Of a stretch of 6,075 nucleotides of DNA, positions 1 to 6,075 are shown in pieces (within the stretch, counting starts at the first letter, position 1; each line of letters starts with the position of its first letter). The position numbers and the translations under genes were made by a program. Source of the stretch: Flavobacteriales bacterium (GTDB lineage Bacteria; Bacteroidota; Bacteroidia; Flavobacteriales; Parvicellaceae); NCBI GenBank assembly GCA_014239715.1, contig JAAZYJ010000301.1, forward strand, positions 1-6,075. The letters are read 5' to 3'. The notes under the pieces were generated by a model that searched no databases, was not told the DNA's origin, and saw only the letters and a program-made list of their open reading frames with translations.

Positions 1-225
1 ATCTTGAACAATTGAATTAACAGCAAAGAAGGCCGCGTCATCCAACATTTTAAAATATACAGAACCATGTGTGGCTCCAAGAGCGTGGTGAAATTTATCC
101 GTTACTACCAGGCCGATCTCAGCCTTACCTTCCTCAACGCATATCGTTGTTGTGTCATAGATCTTAGAATTGACGTTAGCACCAAGATACATGCGCTCCA
201 TTTTTCGAAAATGCTCAGAGCTCAT
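1..225 (-). CDS. PaaI-like hotdog-fold acyl-CoA thioesterase, N-terminal part
   Basis: This is the first 75 codons of a gene that continues past the left edge, so the 3' part is missing. The frame is open from an ATG at 223-225 and begins MSSEHFRKMERMYLGANVN. The region around residues 45-70, with FHHALGATHGSVYFKMLDDA, fits the hotdog thioesterase pattern in which an N/H-x-x-G-x-x-HG motif precedes the long central helix, whose LDDAAFFAVNS segment is visible here. Members of the PaaI/YdiI-like family hydrolyse acyl-CoA thioesters in the cytoplasm as oligomers; the substrate of this one cannot be told. No signal peptide is seen. The start lies 10 bp after the stop of the small membrane-protein gene, which suggests co-transcription. 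No clear Shine-Dalgarno is present; the sequence before the ATG is A-rich. Met9 or Met12 are possible alternative starts. The fold call is fairly secure; the specific function is not. Confidence 0.8.
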   Translation of the reverse strand, partial: MSSEHFRKMERMYLGANVNSKIYDTTTICVEEGKAEIGLVVTDKFHHALGATHGSVYFKMLDDAAFFAVNSIVQD

Positions 226-235
226 TTATTCTTAT

Positions 236-454
236 TTACTCAGTAGGCATTATTGAGTCGACCTCCTCCGCTACTTTGGAATTAACAACATCCTTAGTCT
301 TAGATGTGAGTCCTTCCAAGAGGTCGCTGCTCGTATCCAATATGACATCTCCTTTTTCTTTAACCTTCTGACAAAACGTTTCCGGATACATATATATATA
401 GATGTTCTCTCCAATGACAAACACCAGTAATATGACAATGATAAAATTCTTCAT
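236..454 (-). CDS. Small single-pass membrane protein, function unknown
   Basis: I do not recognise this 72-residue protein. It begins MKNFIIVILLVFVIG and has one hydrophobic segment at about residues 4-22 followed by an Ile/Tyr-rich boundary (IYIYMY, 18-23). A single Cys lies at residue 28. The rest (29-72) is polar and probably helical, rich in Lys, Asp, Glu, Val and Ser, ending PTE. The hydrophobic segment more likely acts as a membrane anchor than a cleaved signal, because no good signal-peptidase site follows it, and there is no lipobox. The overall shape, one membrane helix plus a charged helical tail, resembles YtxH-like small proteins, but I see no specific match. It lies 10 bp upstream of the thioesterase gene on the same strand. 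An intrinsic terminator ends about 11 bp upstream of its ATG, which leaves no room for a normal leader. The organised N-terminus and the tight downstream spacing argue that it is a real gene. Confidence 0.65.
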   Translation of the reverse strand: MKNFIIVILLVFVIGENIYIYMYPETFCQKVKEKGDVILDTSSDLLEGLTSKTKDVVNSKVAEEVDSIMPTE

Positions 455-458
455 AACG

Positions 459-485
459 CAAGATTAAAAAAAAGACCCTTCACAA
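459..485 (-). promoter_or_regulatory. Possible promoter for the small membrane gene, overlapping the terminator
   Basis: On the minus strand TAATCTTG (459-466) matches the Bacteroidota -7 box TAnnTTTG with one mismatch, and TTG (483-485) lies 16 bp upstream as a possible -33 element. If it is used, transcription would begin at or next to the ATG at 454, giving a leaderless mRNA. The match is weak and sits inside the terminator hairpin region, so it may be chance. Confidence 0.2.
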
Positions 486-505
486 TAAACGCGAAGAGTC
501 TTTTT
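466..505 (-). terminator. Intrinsic terminator of the TPR-protein gene
   Basis: The arms 469-481 and 493-505 form a 13-bp stem around an 11-nt loop. Read on the minus strand the hairpin runs into eight T residues (473 down to 466), the usual form of a Rho-independent terminator. The one imperfect pair (477/497) is a G-U wobble in minus-strand RNA but a C-A mismatch in plus-strand RNA, so the structure is better suited to stop leftward transcription. It begins 21 nt after the TPR-gene stop codon. Plus-strand transcripts would also meet a T run, so weak two-way action is possible. Confidence 0.85.
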
Positions 506-526
506 ATTAAGATGTTCTTGTTAAGT

Positions 527-1750
527 CTAACCCTGAAGCTTTTTCTTCATTACCAACCATTTTTCATCCAAACCTAACCTACCATAGATCTGCTTCAATG
601 CTGTCATTGTATTTCTGTCTTCGGCATTTATGCCATGCGCCTTTTCCAATACAGGCATGGCTTTATTCATAAGTGCCTCTGCCGTTTTCAGACCACTATC
701 CTGCTCTACAACATCCGTCAACGTCTGCACCTTATCATACAGCTCCACAGCCTGATTGAAATACGACACCCCTTTTGAATAGAGCGCATCAAAATAGTCT
801 GGATCTATGGTCAGAGCAGCGTTGTATGCCCTTTCAGCCTCTTCGTATTTTTTAAGATTATCGTAGATGGTTCCAATTGAAAAATGCAATATTTTATTGC
901 TTGGTTCCTTGGCGATAACTTTAGCCATACTCTCCTCTGCTTTATCGTATTCTTCGGCAATCAAATAACCATTAAGCTGCTCCTTGATCAGATCCATATT
1001 TCCCGGATACTTTTGCAGGGCGGCCTCAAGGGTTTTATTTGACTCTTCTGATTTTCCTTGTTTATTTTGTGCTTGTGCCAACAGCACATGAGTTAGGGCT
1101 CCCTGATAACCAAGCGCTACACATTTAGCATAATACGTTTCAGCTTCATCATATTTATTGAGTTTTTCGCAAGCCAGGCCGGCATTGTAAAACGAGAGAG
1201 AGTCTTCCATCTCGATCAGATCGGCTATTTGCGATGCCCCAACAAACGCTTCATAAGCATCATCGTATTTTTTATCATTGAAGAATTGAACTCCGGTAGA
1301 AGCTAGTCCCCATCGCATCAGGTTCATTTTCTGACTCAAAGGGGTCCAGTGGTCTTTTTTAACATCAGTCTCCTTACATTTCTGAGCTGATCCTAATACC
1401 GCCTCTTCCATGGCTTCAGCATTATTTTCAATATCTGCCTTGACTTCATCGTCAGTTGCAGCCATCATCATGTAGGTAATGTAGATTTCCGATCGATATC
1501 GCCACAATTTGGGAAGATCTTTCGCCTTCAGACCATTGGTCTCATTTTGTTTAACAAGTGCTGCATCAATGTATTTTTTGGCTGATAGAATCTTTCCTTT
1601 AACCTTAGAAAAATCGCCTGATTTCTGAGCAGCAGGAAGCATTTGTTGAGCACCATTAAACGCATAAGCCGCTGAATTAAGGTCTTTGCCCTGTCCAATT
1701 GTCACATTGGCTATACATGCCACGATTATTACAATCAAAATTTTTTTCAT
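527..1750 (-). CDS. Exported TPR-repeat protein encoded next to gyrA
   Basis: A complete 407-residue protein. The N-terminus MKKILIVIIVACIANVTIGQ is a typical signal peptide with likely cleavage near residue 19 or 20 and no lipobox, so it is probably periplasmic or otherwise exported. Tetratricopeptide-like helical pairs run through about 146-180, 184-217, 218-250, 252-285, 286-319 and a longer irregular unit at 320-374. The clearest is at 286-319, with the pattern IGTIYDNLKKYEEAERAYNAAL and the usual DPD turn. An N-terminal helical region at 22-130 precedes them. TPR arrays bind protein partners; no catalytic domain is visible, so the role is unknown. From memory, TPR proteins of this sort often lie beside gyrA in Bacteroidota. 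The gene follows gyrA on the same strand after 195 bp, but has its own promoter-like box and a strong terminator, so it is probably a single transcription unit. The ATG at 1748-1750 is chosen because it begins the signal peptide. Confidence 0.88.
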   Translation of the reverse strand: MKKILIVIIVACIANVTIGQGKDLNSAAYAFNGAQQMLPAAQKSGDFSKVKGKILSAKKYIDAALVKQNETNGLKAKDLPKLWRYRSEIYITYMMMAATDDEVKADIENNAEAMEEAVLGSAQKCKETDVKKDHWTPLSQKMNLMRWGLASTGVQFFNDKKYDDAYEAFVGASQIADLIEMEDSLSFYNAGLACEKLNKYDEAETYYAKCVALGYQGALTHVLLAQAQNKQGKSEESNKTLEAALQKYPGNMDLIKEQLNGYLIAEEYDKAEESMAKVIAKEPSNKILHFSIGTIYDNLKKYEEAERAYNAALTIDPDYFDALYSKGVSYFNQAVELYDKVQTLTDVVEQDSGLKTAEALMNKAMPVLEKAHGINAEDRNTMTALKQIYGRLGLDEKWLVMKKKLQG

Positions 1751-1788
1751 TATTACTTCGTATTTAAAGAATCTGTATTACTGTGATG

Positions 1789-1796
1789 CAAAAATA
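1789..1796 (-). promoter_or_regulatory. Bacteroidota -7 box upstream of the TPR gene
   Basis: TATTTTTG on the minus strand is a perfect match to TAnnTTTG. It lies 38 bp before the ATG at 1750 and would give a leader of about 30 nt. I see no well-spaced -33 TTG; the nearest is 24 bp upstream, which is long. The eight-base match alone could arise by chance in AT-rich DNA, but its position is right. Confidence 0.45.
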
Positions 1797-1886
1797 GAAT
1801 TTAATCCATATCCCCTCTAACAATTACTTTGCCAATTAGAACCAAGACCTTTGGATTGCACAACAGACTGAGTACAACCGTAGTTA

Positions 1887-1933
1887 GGAAAACCCTCTCT
1901 TAGCTGTTAAGAACAACCTAGGAAAGGTTTTCC
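1887..1933 (-). repeat. Stem-loop downstream of gyrA, possible 3'-end structure
   Basis: The inverted arms GGAAAACC (1887-1894) and GGTTTTCC (1926-1933) match perfectly over 8 bp. Inside them a second hairpin pairs TCTTA (1898-1902) with TAAGA (1908-1912) around a 5-nt loop, and an alternative hairpin pairs AACCT (1915-1919) with AGGTT (1925-1929). On the minus strand the structure begins 12 nt after the gyrA stop codon. It lacks a following T run on either strand, so it is not a standard intrinsic terminator. It may stabilise the gyrA 3' end or assist factor-dependent termination. The rest of the 195-bp gap holds the TPR promoter box and nothing else I can name. Confidence 0.45.
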
Positions 1934-1945
1934 CGTTGGGATGGA

Positions 1946-4561
1946 TCACTCTTCTTCAGAGCTGACATTGTCGGCCCCATCATTGGGTGCCCCTTCCTCA
2001 TCTAACACTAACACTAACTCCTCATCATCCTCATCACTTCTTTCTACTTTTGCAACAGAAGCTATTTCGTCTGCGCCTCTCAAATTGATCAAGCGCACAC
2101 CTTGAGTTGCTCTGCCCATAGTCCGCATGCTTTCAACATGCATTCGAATAGTAATACCTGATTTGGTTATGATCATTAGATCGTCATCGTCAGACACGAC
2201 CTTTATGGAACACAAGTTCCCGGTTTTCTCAGTTACATTTAATGTTTTTACTCCTTTTCCGCCTCTGTTTGTTATTCTGTATACGGGCTCACCCCCTTCC
2301 GGGTCGTTCAAATAAGTCCTTTTTCCGTATCCTTTTTCGGAAACCACTAAAATGGTATCGGTGGTTTCATTGTCGACGCAAACCATTCCGATCACTTCAT
2401 TGTCGCCATCACCAATATTCACTCCCCTCACACCTGAAGCGGTCCTACCCATTGATCGAACCTTTTCTTCATTGAAGCGTATTGCTCTTCCTGATTTAAC
2501 GGCCATCAAGATCTCATTGACACCATTGGTCAGTCGCGCCTCTAATAGCTCATCCCCATCTCGTATACCAATTGCATTTATGCCATTTGTTCTGGGTCTT
2601 GAGTAGGCTTCCAACGGAGTCTTTTTGATCACGCCTCTCTTGGTACACATCACTATATAGTACCTGTCAATGAGCTCTCCTACGGTTTCCGCCAACCCCT
2701 TATCAACATCAACTTGTTCTGCAGGCCGCTTGATGTAATCTTCTGATTTAACATCGCCGGTGTTGATGTACGCCATCACCTTATCATCCTGTTCAATGTT
2801 AATCAGGTTTTGAATAGCCCTTCCTTTGGAGATTTTATTCCCTTCCGGCACTTCAAATACCCTCATCCAAAAACATCTACCTTTCTGAGTAAAGATCAAA
2901 AGATAATTATGATTTGTAGCTACAAACAAATGTTCAAGAAAGTCTTTATCTCGGGTTTTTGTTCCTTTCGAACCAACCCCGCCACGGTTCTGCACCTTGT
3001 ATTCCACCAGGGAGGTCCGCTTGATGTAACCGGCATGAGAGATGGTCACCACAACTTCTTCATCCGGAATCAGATCTTCGATCCTCATTTCATTAGCAGA
3101 ATATTCAATTGTAGATCTTCTCTCATCTCCATATTTATCTCGCACCTCTTCGAGCTCTGTTTTGATGATCAACATTCTTCTTCCCTCGTCAGACAGAATA
3201 TCCTTAAGGTCCTTTATTTTTTCTACCAATCCATTGTACTCGTCCCGCAACTTATCCTGCTCCAGACCTGTTAGCTGACGCAATCTCATTTCAACAATAG
3301 CTCTGGACTGCACATCCGAAAGCTCAAATCGATCGATCAGTTTTTCTCTTGCTTCTTCCGGACTTTTAGATGCCCTTATCAAAGCAATTACTTCATCAAT
3401 ATTATCAGAAGCAATTATTAACCCTTCTAAGATATGAGCTCTTTCCTCTGCTTTCTTTAGCTCATACTTGGTTCTCTTAACGACCACATCATGCCTATGC
3501 TCCACATAATGATGGATCATTTGTTTCAGATTGAGCGCAACAGGTTTCCCGTTAACAAGCGCAATATTGTTAACAGAGAATGAAGATTGCAAGGCCGTAT
3601 ATTTATATAGTTTGTTGAGAACAACATTTGGAATTGAGTCTCGCTTTAGCTCGTAAACAACTCTCATTCCATTCCTGTCGGATTCGTCTCGAATGTCTGA
3701 GATCCCTTCGATCTTCTTATCATTGACAAGGTCAGCCGTCTTCTTAATCATGTCGGCTTTATTTACCAAATATGGTATCTCACTTACTATGATCGCTTCT
3801 CGCCCCTCTCTGATCTCTTCTATTGTCGCTGTTCCTCTTATCACAACACGCCCTTTGCCTTCTTCGAAAGCAGACTTCACTCCTTCGTAGCCATATATCA
3901 CTCCGCCTGTTGGAAAGTCCGGTGCCTTGATGTACTCCATCAATCCGGGAATATCAATGTCTCTATTTTCGATATAAGCAATAGTGCCGTTTACTACTTC
4001 GGTCAAGTTATGAGGCGGCATGTTGGTTGCCATACCCACAGCTATACCTGAGGCACCATTTACCAATAGATTCGGTATTCTCGCAGGAAGCACCGTAGGT
4101 TCAGTCAATGAATCATCAAAGTTTGGCCTGAAATCAACGGTTTCCTTTTCCAGATCAGACAGTAATTCCTCCGCAACTTTTCTAAGTTTCGCTTCGGTGT
4201 AACGCATTGCCGCGGGGCTGTCACCATCGACTGACCCAAAATTTCCTTGCCCATCAACCAATGGATATCTTAACGACCACTCCTGGGCCATTCTAACCAT
4301 AGTATCATATATCGCTGAATCACCATGAGGGTGGTACTTACCCATTACATCACCCACAATTCTTGCAGATTTTCTGTATGGTCGATTTGAAAACACCCCC
4401 AGCTCCTGCATTCCGTACAACACTCTTCTGTGTACAGGCTTTAAACCATCCCTAACGTCCGGCAACGCACGTGACACAATTACCGACATCGAATAATCGA
4501 TGTAGGCTGACTTCATTTCTTCCTCTATGCTTACCGGTATAATTCTTTCTCCTTCTGCCAT
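1946..4561 (-). CDS. gyrA: DNA gyrase subunit A
   Basis: A complete 871-residue GyrA, the DNA-cleaving subunit that works with GyrB to add negative supercoils using ATP. The breakage-reunion domain covers about residues 9-485. Tyr121, with Arg120 in AAMRYTE, is the catalytic tyrosine (E. coli Tyr122). The quinolone-determining region [17 protein letters not shown] keeps Ser82 and Asp86, equivalent to E. coli Ser83 and Asp87, so the common resistance changes are absent. The C-terminal beta-pinwheel follows from about 500. Its GyrA box is QNRGGVG (524-530), a variant of QRRGGKG, and a second box-like motif, TNRGGKG, lies at 764-770. The presence of boxes favours gyrase over topoisomerase IV ParC. 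A polar stretch at about 603-632 looks like an insertion between blades. The tail 841-871 is strongly acidic. The ATG at 4559-4561 is chosen because it begins the conserved N-terminus; AGGA lies 4 nt upstream. The gene diverges from clpC. Confidence 0.98.
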   Translation of the reverse strand: MAEGERIIPVSIEEEMKSAYIDYSMSVIVSRALPDVRDGLKPVHRRVLYGMQELGVFSNRPYRKSARIVGDVMGKYHPHGDSAIYDTMVRMAQEWSLRYPLVDGQGNFGSVDGDSPAAMRYTEAKLRKVAEELLSDLEKETVDFRPNFDDSLTEPTVLPARIPNLLVNGASGIAVGMATNMPPHNLTEVVNGTIAYIENRDIDIPGLMEYIKAPDFPTGGVIYGYEGVKSAFEEGKGRVVIRGTATIEEIREGREAIIVSEIPYLVNKADMIKKTADLVNDKKIEGISDIRDESDRNGMRVVYELKRDSIPNVVLNKLYKYTALQSSFSVNNIALVNGKPVALNLKQMIHHYVEHRHDVVVKRTKYELKKAEERAHILEGLIIASDNIDEVIALIRASKSPEEAREKLIDRFELSDVQSRAIVEMRLRQLTGLEQDKLRDEYNGLVEKIKDLKDILSDEGRRMLIIKTELEEVRDKYGDERRSTIEYSANEMRIEDLIPDEEVVVTISHAGYIKRTSLVEYKVQNRGGVGSKGTKTRDKDFLEHLFVATNHNYLLIFTQKGRCFWMRVFEVPEGNKISKGRAIQNLINIEQDDKVMAYINTGDVKSEDYIKRPAEQVDVDKGLAETVGELIDRYYIVMCTKRGVIKKTPLEAYSRPRTNGINAIGIRDGDELLEARLTNGVNEILMAVKSGRAIRFNEEKVRSMGRTASGVRGVNIGDGDNEVIGMVCVDNETTDTILVVSEKGYGKRTYLNDPEGGEPVYRITNRGGKGVKTLNVTEKTGNLCSIKVVSDDDDLMIITKSGITIRMHVESMRTMGRATQGVRLINLRGADEIASVAKVERSDEDDEELVLVLDEEGAPNDGADNVSSEEE

Positions 4562-4578
4562 TCTTTCCTATTATGTTT

Positions 4579-4605
4579 TTTTTGCACGTTTTTTGTGTGC
4601 TAAAA
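4579..4605 (-). repeat. Imperfect inverted repeat in the gyrA leader
   Basis: TTTTTGCAC (4579-4587) and GTGCTAAAA (4597-4605) are inverted with one central mismatch (8 of 9 pairs) and a 9-bp spacer. The repeat ends 17 bp upstream of the gyrA ATG, so it could be a leader hairpin or an operator. On the minus strand it is followed by a run of A, not T, so it is not a terminator for gyrA-direction transcripts. Confidence 0.3.
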
Positions 4606-4661
4606 GCAAGCCTCGAAAATACCTAAATTTGATGGAATAGACACCTTATATATAAAGGAAA

Positions 4662-4685
4662 TTGTTCACAAAAATCTGTTGATAA
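4662..4685. promoter_or_regulatory. Pair of DnaA-box-like sequences between gyrA and clpC
   Basis: TTGTTCACA (4662-4670, plus strand) and TTATCAACA (4677-4685, minus strand) each differ by one base from the DnaA-box consensus TTWTNCACA. They face each other 6 bp apart, beside an AT-rich palindrome TTATATATAA (4646-4655). Two near matches could bind DnaA as a transcription factor, but two boxes are too few to suggest a replication origin. A weak minus-strand -7-like sequence GATTTTTG (4669-4676) overlaps them. Confidence 0.22.
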
Positions 4686-4699
4686 CTGAGGAGTTGAAA

Positions 4700-4731
4700 C
4701 AAAGTTGTAGAACTGACTATTTCTAACTTTG
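4700..4731. repeat. Inverted repeat spanning the clpC promoter
   Basis: CAAAGTT (4700-4706) and AACTTTG (4725-4731) are perfect 7-bp inverted arms. The pairing continues, after a 2-nt bulge at 4707-4708, with AGAA (4709-4712) against TTCT (4721-4724), leaving an 8-nt centre. The right arm is the -7 box of the putative clpC promoter. The left arm, read on the minus strand, is CAACTTTG, one base from a -7 box pointing towards gyrA. It may be an operator or a pair of back-to-back promoters. Confidence 0.4.
4705..4731 (+). promoter_or_regulatory. Bacteroidota-type promoter for clpC
   Basis: TAACTTTG (4724-4731) matches the -7 consensus TAnnTTTG exactly, and TTG (4705-4707) lies 16 bp upstream as a -33 element, somewhat closer than usual. 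Transcription would begin near 4737 and leave a leader of about 50 nt before the clpC ATG at 4790. Confidence 0.5.
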
Positions 4732-4789
4732 AATTAACTCTATTTTCTTCGTAATTTAGAGCAGAATTGTAAATGTGTAAGTTGAATAT

Positions 4790-6075
4790 ATGGAAGCGAA
4801 GTTTTCACCAAGAGTAAAAGATGTAATTACCTTCAGCCGTGAGGAGGCGCTCAGATTAGGGCACGAATATATCGGGGTGGAGCATCTTTTGCTTGGCATC
4901 ATCCGTGAGGGAGAAGGAGTAGCCGTTAAGATCATGAAAGAAAGCGGCATAGACATGAAGGAGCTAAGACGAGAAGTTGAAGGTGCTGTTCAATCTAATA
5001 CCGGGAAATCTGTTAATCTTGGCAATATTCCTCTTGTCAAGCAGGCCGAAAAAGTTTTGAAGATAACCTATCTCGAAGCTAAACTTTATAAAAGTGCGAT
5101 GATCGGCACAGAACACCTTTTGCTTTCCATTTTGAAAGACGACGATAACATTGCTACACAAACTCTTAATAAATTTAATTTGAACTACGACAAAGTGAAA
5201 GATGAACTAGAGCATATGTCTCGAGAAAGTGAGGATGATTTCAGCGCAGAATTTCCGGGAAGCACGGCTGATGATGAAGGAGAAGAAGAATCATATGGCT
5301 CAGGTGGAAGTGGTGGCCAGAGAAAATCGGAGTCAAAATCAAAAACACCGGTACTTGATAACTTCGGAAGAGACCTTACAAAAATGGCCGAAGATGAAAA
5401 GCTGGATCCGATCGTAGGAAGAGACTATGAGATCGAGCGTGTATCGCAGATATTATCACGGAGGAAAAAGAACAATCCTATTTTAATCGGTGAGCCCGGG
5501 GTTGGCAAGTCTGCAATTGCAGAAGGTCTGGCATTAAGGATCGTTCAGAGAAAAGTCTCACGAGTCTTATTCAACAAGCGGATTGTTTCGTTGGATCTGG
5601 CATCACTTGTTGCCGGGACAAAATACAGAGGCCAATTTGAAGAAAGAATGAAGGCAGTCATGAATGAGCTGGAAAAGGACCGTGACATTATTCTCTTCAT
5701 TGACGAAATTCATACTATTATTGGCGCCGGTGGTGCATCTGGATCATTGGATGCCTCCAATATGTTCAAGCCGGCTTTGGCCCGAGGGGAGCTTCAAGCA
5801 ATTGGAGCAACAACACTTGATGAATACAGGCAATATATTGAGAAAGATGGAGCCCTGGAACGAAGGTTTCAGAAAGTATTGATAGAGCCCACAACGAGAG
5901 AGGAGACTATACAGATCTTGAACAATATTAAAGACAAGTATGAGGAACATCATAGCGTCACTTATACCAATGAAGCAATCGAAGCATGTGTTAAGCTCAC
6001 AGCAAGATATATACCAGACAGACACCTTCCCGACAAAGCAATTGATGCTTTGGACGAAGTAGGTTCTCGTGTACA
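4790..6075 (+). CDS. clpC: AAA+ unfoldase ClpC, N-terminal part
   Basis: The first 428 codons of a gene that runs past the right edge; about half of a usual ClpC (some 800-850 residues). ClpC hexamers unfold proteins with ATP and feed them to the ClpP protease in the cytoplasm. Two Clp_N repeats occupy about residues 4-68 (with [12 protein letters not shown]) and 79-143 (with [12 protein letters not shown]). A linker at 145-187, acidic and then Gly/Ser-rich, leads into the first AAA+ module. That module shows Walker A GEPGVGKS (234-241), pore loop KYRG (278-281), Walker B ILFIDE (301-306), sensor-1 region GATT (339-342) and arginine-finger region ERRF (357-360). The middle domain that marks ClpC against ClpA would follow just beyond the window, so the symbol rests on overall likeness. 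The ATG at 4790 gives the family N-terminus [13 protein letters not shown]; the nearest upstream ATG, at 4773, is out of frame. No Shine-Dalgarno is seen. Confidence 0.93.
   Translation, partial: MEAKFSPRVKDVITFSREEALRLGHEYIGVEHLLLGIIREGEGVAVKIMKESGIDMKELRREVEGAVQSNTGKSVNLGNIPLVKQAEKVLKITYLEAKLYKSAMIGTEHLLLSILKDDDNIATQTLNKFNLNYDKVKDELEHMSRESEDDFSAEFPGSTADDEGEEESYGSGGSGGQRKSESKSKTPVLDNFGRDLTKMAEDEKLDPIVGRDYEIERVSQILSRRKKNNPILIGEPGVGKSAIAEGLALRIVQRKVSRVLFNKRIVSLDLASLVAGTKYRGQFEERMKAVMNELEKDRDIILFIDEIHTIIGAGGASGSLDASNMFKPALARGELQAIGATTLDEYRQYIEKDGALERRFQKVLIEPTTREETIQILNNIKDKYEEHHSVTYTNEAIEACVKLTARYIPDRHLPDKAIDALDEVGSRV

Noticed and set aside
2000..2040. Tandem microrepeat near the 3' end of gyrA
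   Set aside because: The TAACAC and CATC-like repeats simply encode the Leu/Val and acidic residues of the GyrA tail; the frame is intact and nothing points to a mobile or regulatory repeat.
2810..3274. A 154-codon open frame on the plus strand, antisense to gyrA
   Set aside because: It lies wholly inside the certain gyrA gene, its translation has no recognisable domain, and it looks like a by-product of gyrA codon use. Shorter plus-strand frames between 2127 and 4202 were rejected for the same reason.
4280..4330. Quinolone-resistance substitutions in GyrA
   Set aside because: The residues equivalent to E. coli Ser83 and Asp87 are Ser and Asp, the usual sensitive state.
4581..4603. CIRCE heat-shock operator (HrcA site)
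   Set aside because: The arms TTTGCAC and GTGCTAA resemble the outer parts of CIRCE, but they are 9 bp apart instead of 13 and the inner TC/GA bases are missing. The repeat also lies next to gyrA rather than at the clpC promoter.
4562..4789. Replication origin near gyrA
   Set aside because: Only two near-match DnaA boxes and one short AT-rich palindrome are present, with no box cluster and no dnaA or dnaN gene in view.
5744..6025. A 93-codon open frame on the minus strand
   Set aside because: It is antisense to the conserved AAA+ region of clpC and shows no domain. The minus-strand frames at 4756-4956 and 4964-5161 are likewise shadows of clpC.
1..6075. Mobile elements, CRISPR arrays, tRNA or rRNA genes, defence or other accessory systems
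   Set aside because: No transposase, repeat-spacer array, cloverleaf or rRNA-like segment was seen. All large genes are housekeeping types or plain TPR/thioesterase genes with intact frames within the window.

Overview
The window looks like an ordinary core-genome segment from a member of the Bacteroidota, probably of the Cytophagia/Flavobacteriia type. I infer this from three things: an AT-rich sequence with weak or absent Shine-Dalgarno signals; promoter-like boxes that fit the Bacteroidota consensus TAnnTTTG; and protein features I remember as typical of the phylum (the GyrA C-terminal motif ITNRGGKG, and the ClpC N-terminus [13 protein letters not shown]). No database search was possible, so the placement is an inference.

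Layout, left to right. Four genes on the minus strand are read leftwards in the order gyrA, TPR protein, small membrane protein, thioesterase. Positions 1-225 hold the N-terminal 75 codons of a PaaI-like hotdog-fold thioesterase cut by the left edge. Positions 236-454 encode a 72-residue single-pass membrane protein of unknown function, 10 bp upstream of the thioesterase and probably co-transcribed with it. Positions 466-505 hold a clear intrinsic terminator for the next gene. Positions 527-1750 encode a secreted or periplasmic TPR-repeat protein of 407 residues. Positions 1751-1945 are non-coding, with a promoter-like box for the TPR gene and a stem-loop after gyrA. Positions 1946-4561 encode a complete 871-residue DNA gyrase subunit A. 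Positions 4562-4789 are a divergent intergenic region. From 4790 a plus-strand gene encodes the first 428 residues of the AAA+ unfoldase ClpC, cut by the right edge.

How the genes relate. gyrA (DNA supercoiling) and clpC (protein quality control) diverge from a shared 228-bp regulatory region. It contains a good Bacteroidota -7 box for clpC, an inverted repeat spanning that promoter, two near-match DnaA boxes and a leader hairpin before gyrA. The TPR gene follows gyrA but appears to have its own promoter. The small membrane gene and thioesterase gene form a separate two-gene unit.

I found no mobile element, CRISPR array, RNA gene or evident new system. The most unusual points are regulatory: a terminator almost touching the start codon of the small membrane gene, and the symmetric elements between gyrA and clpC.
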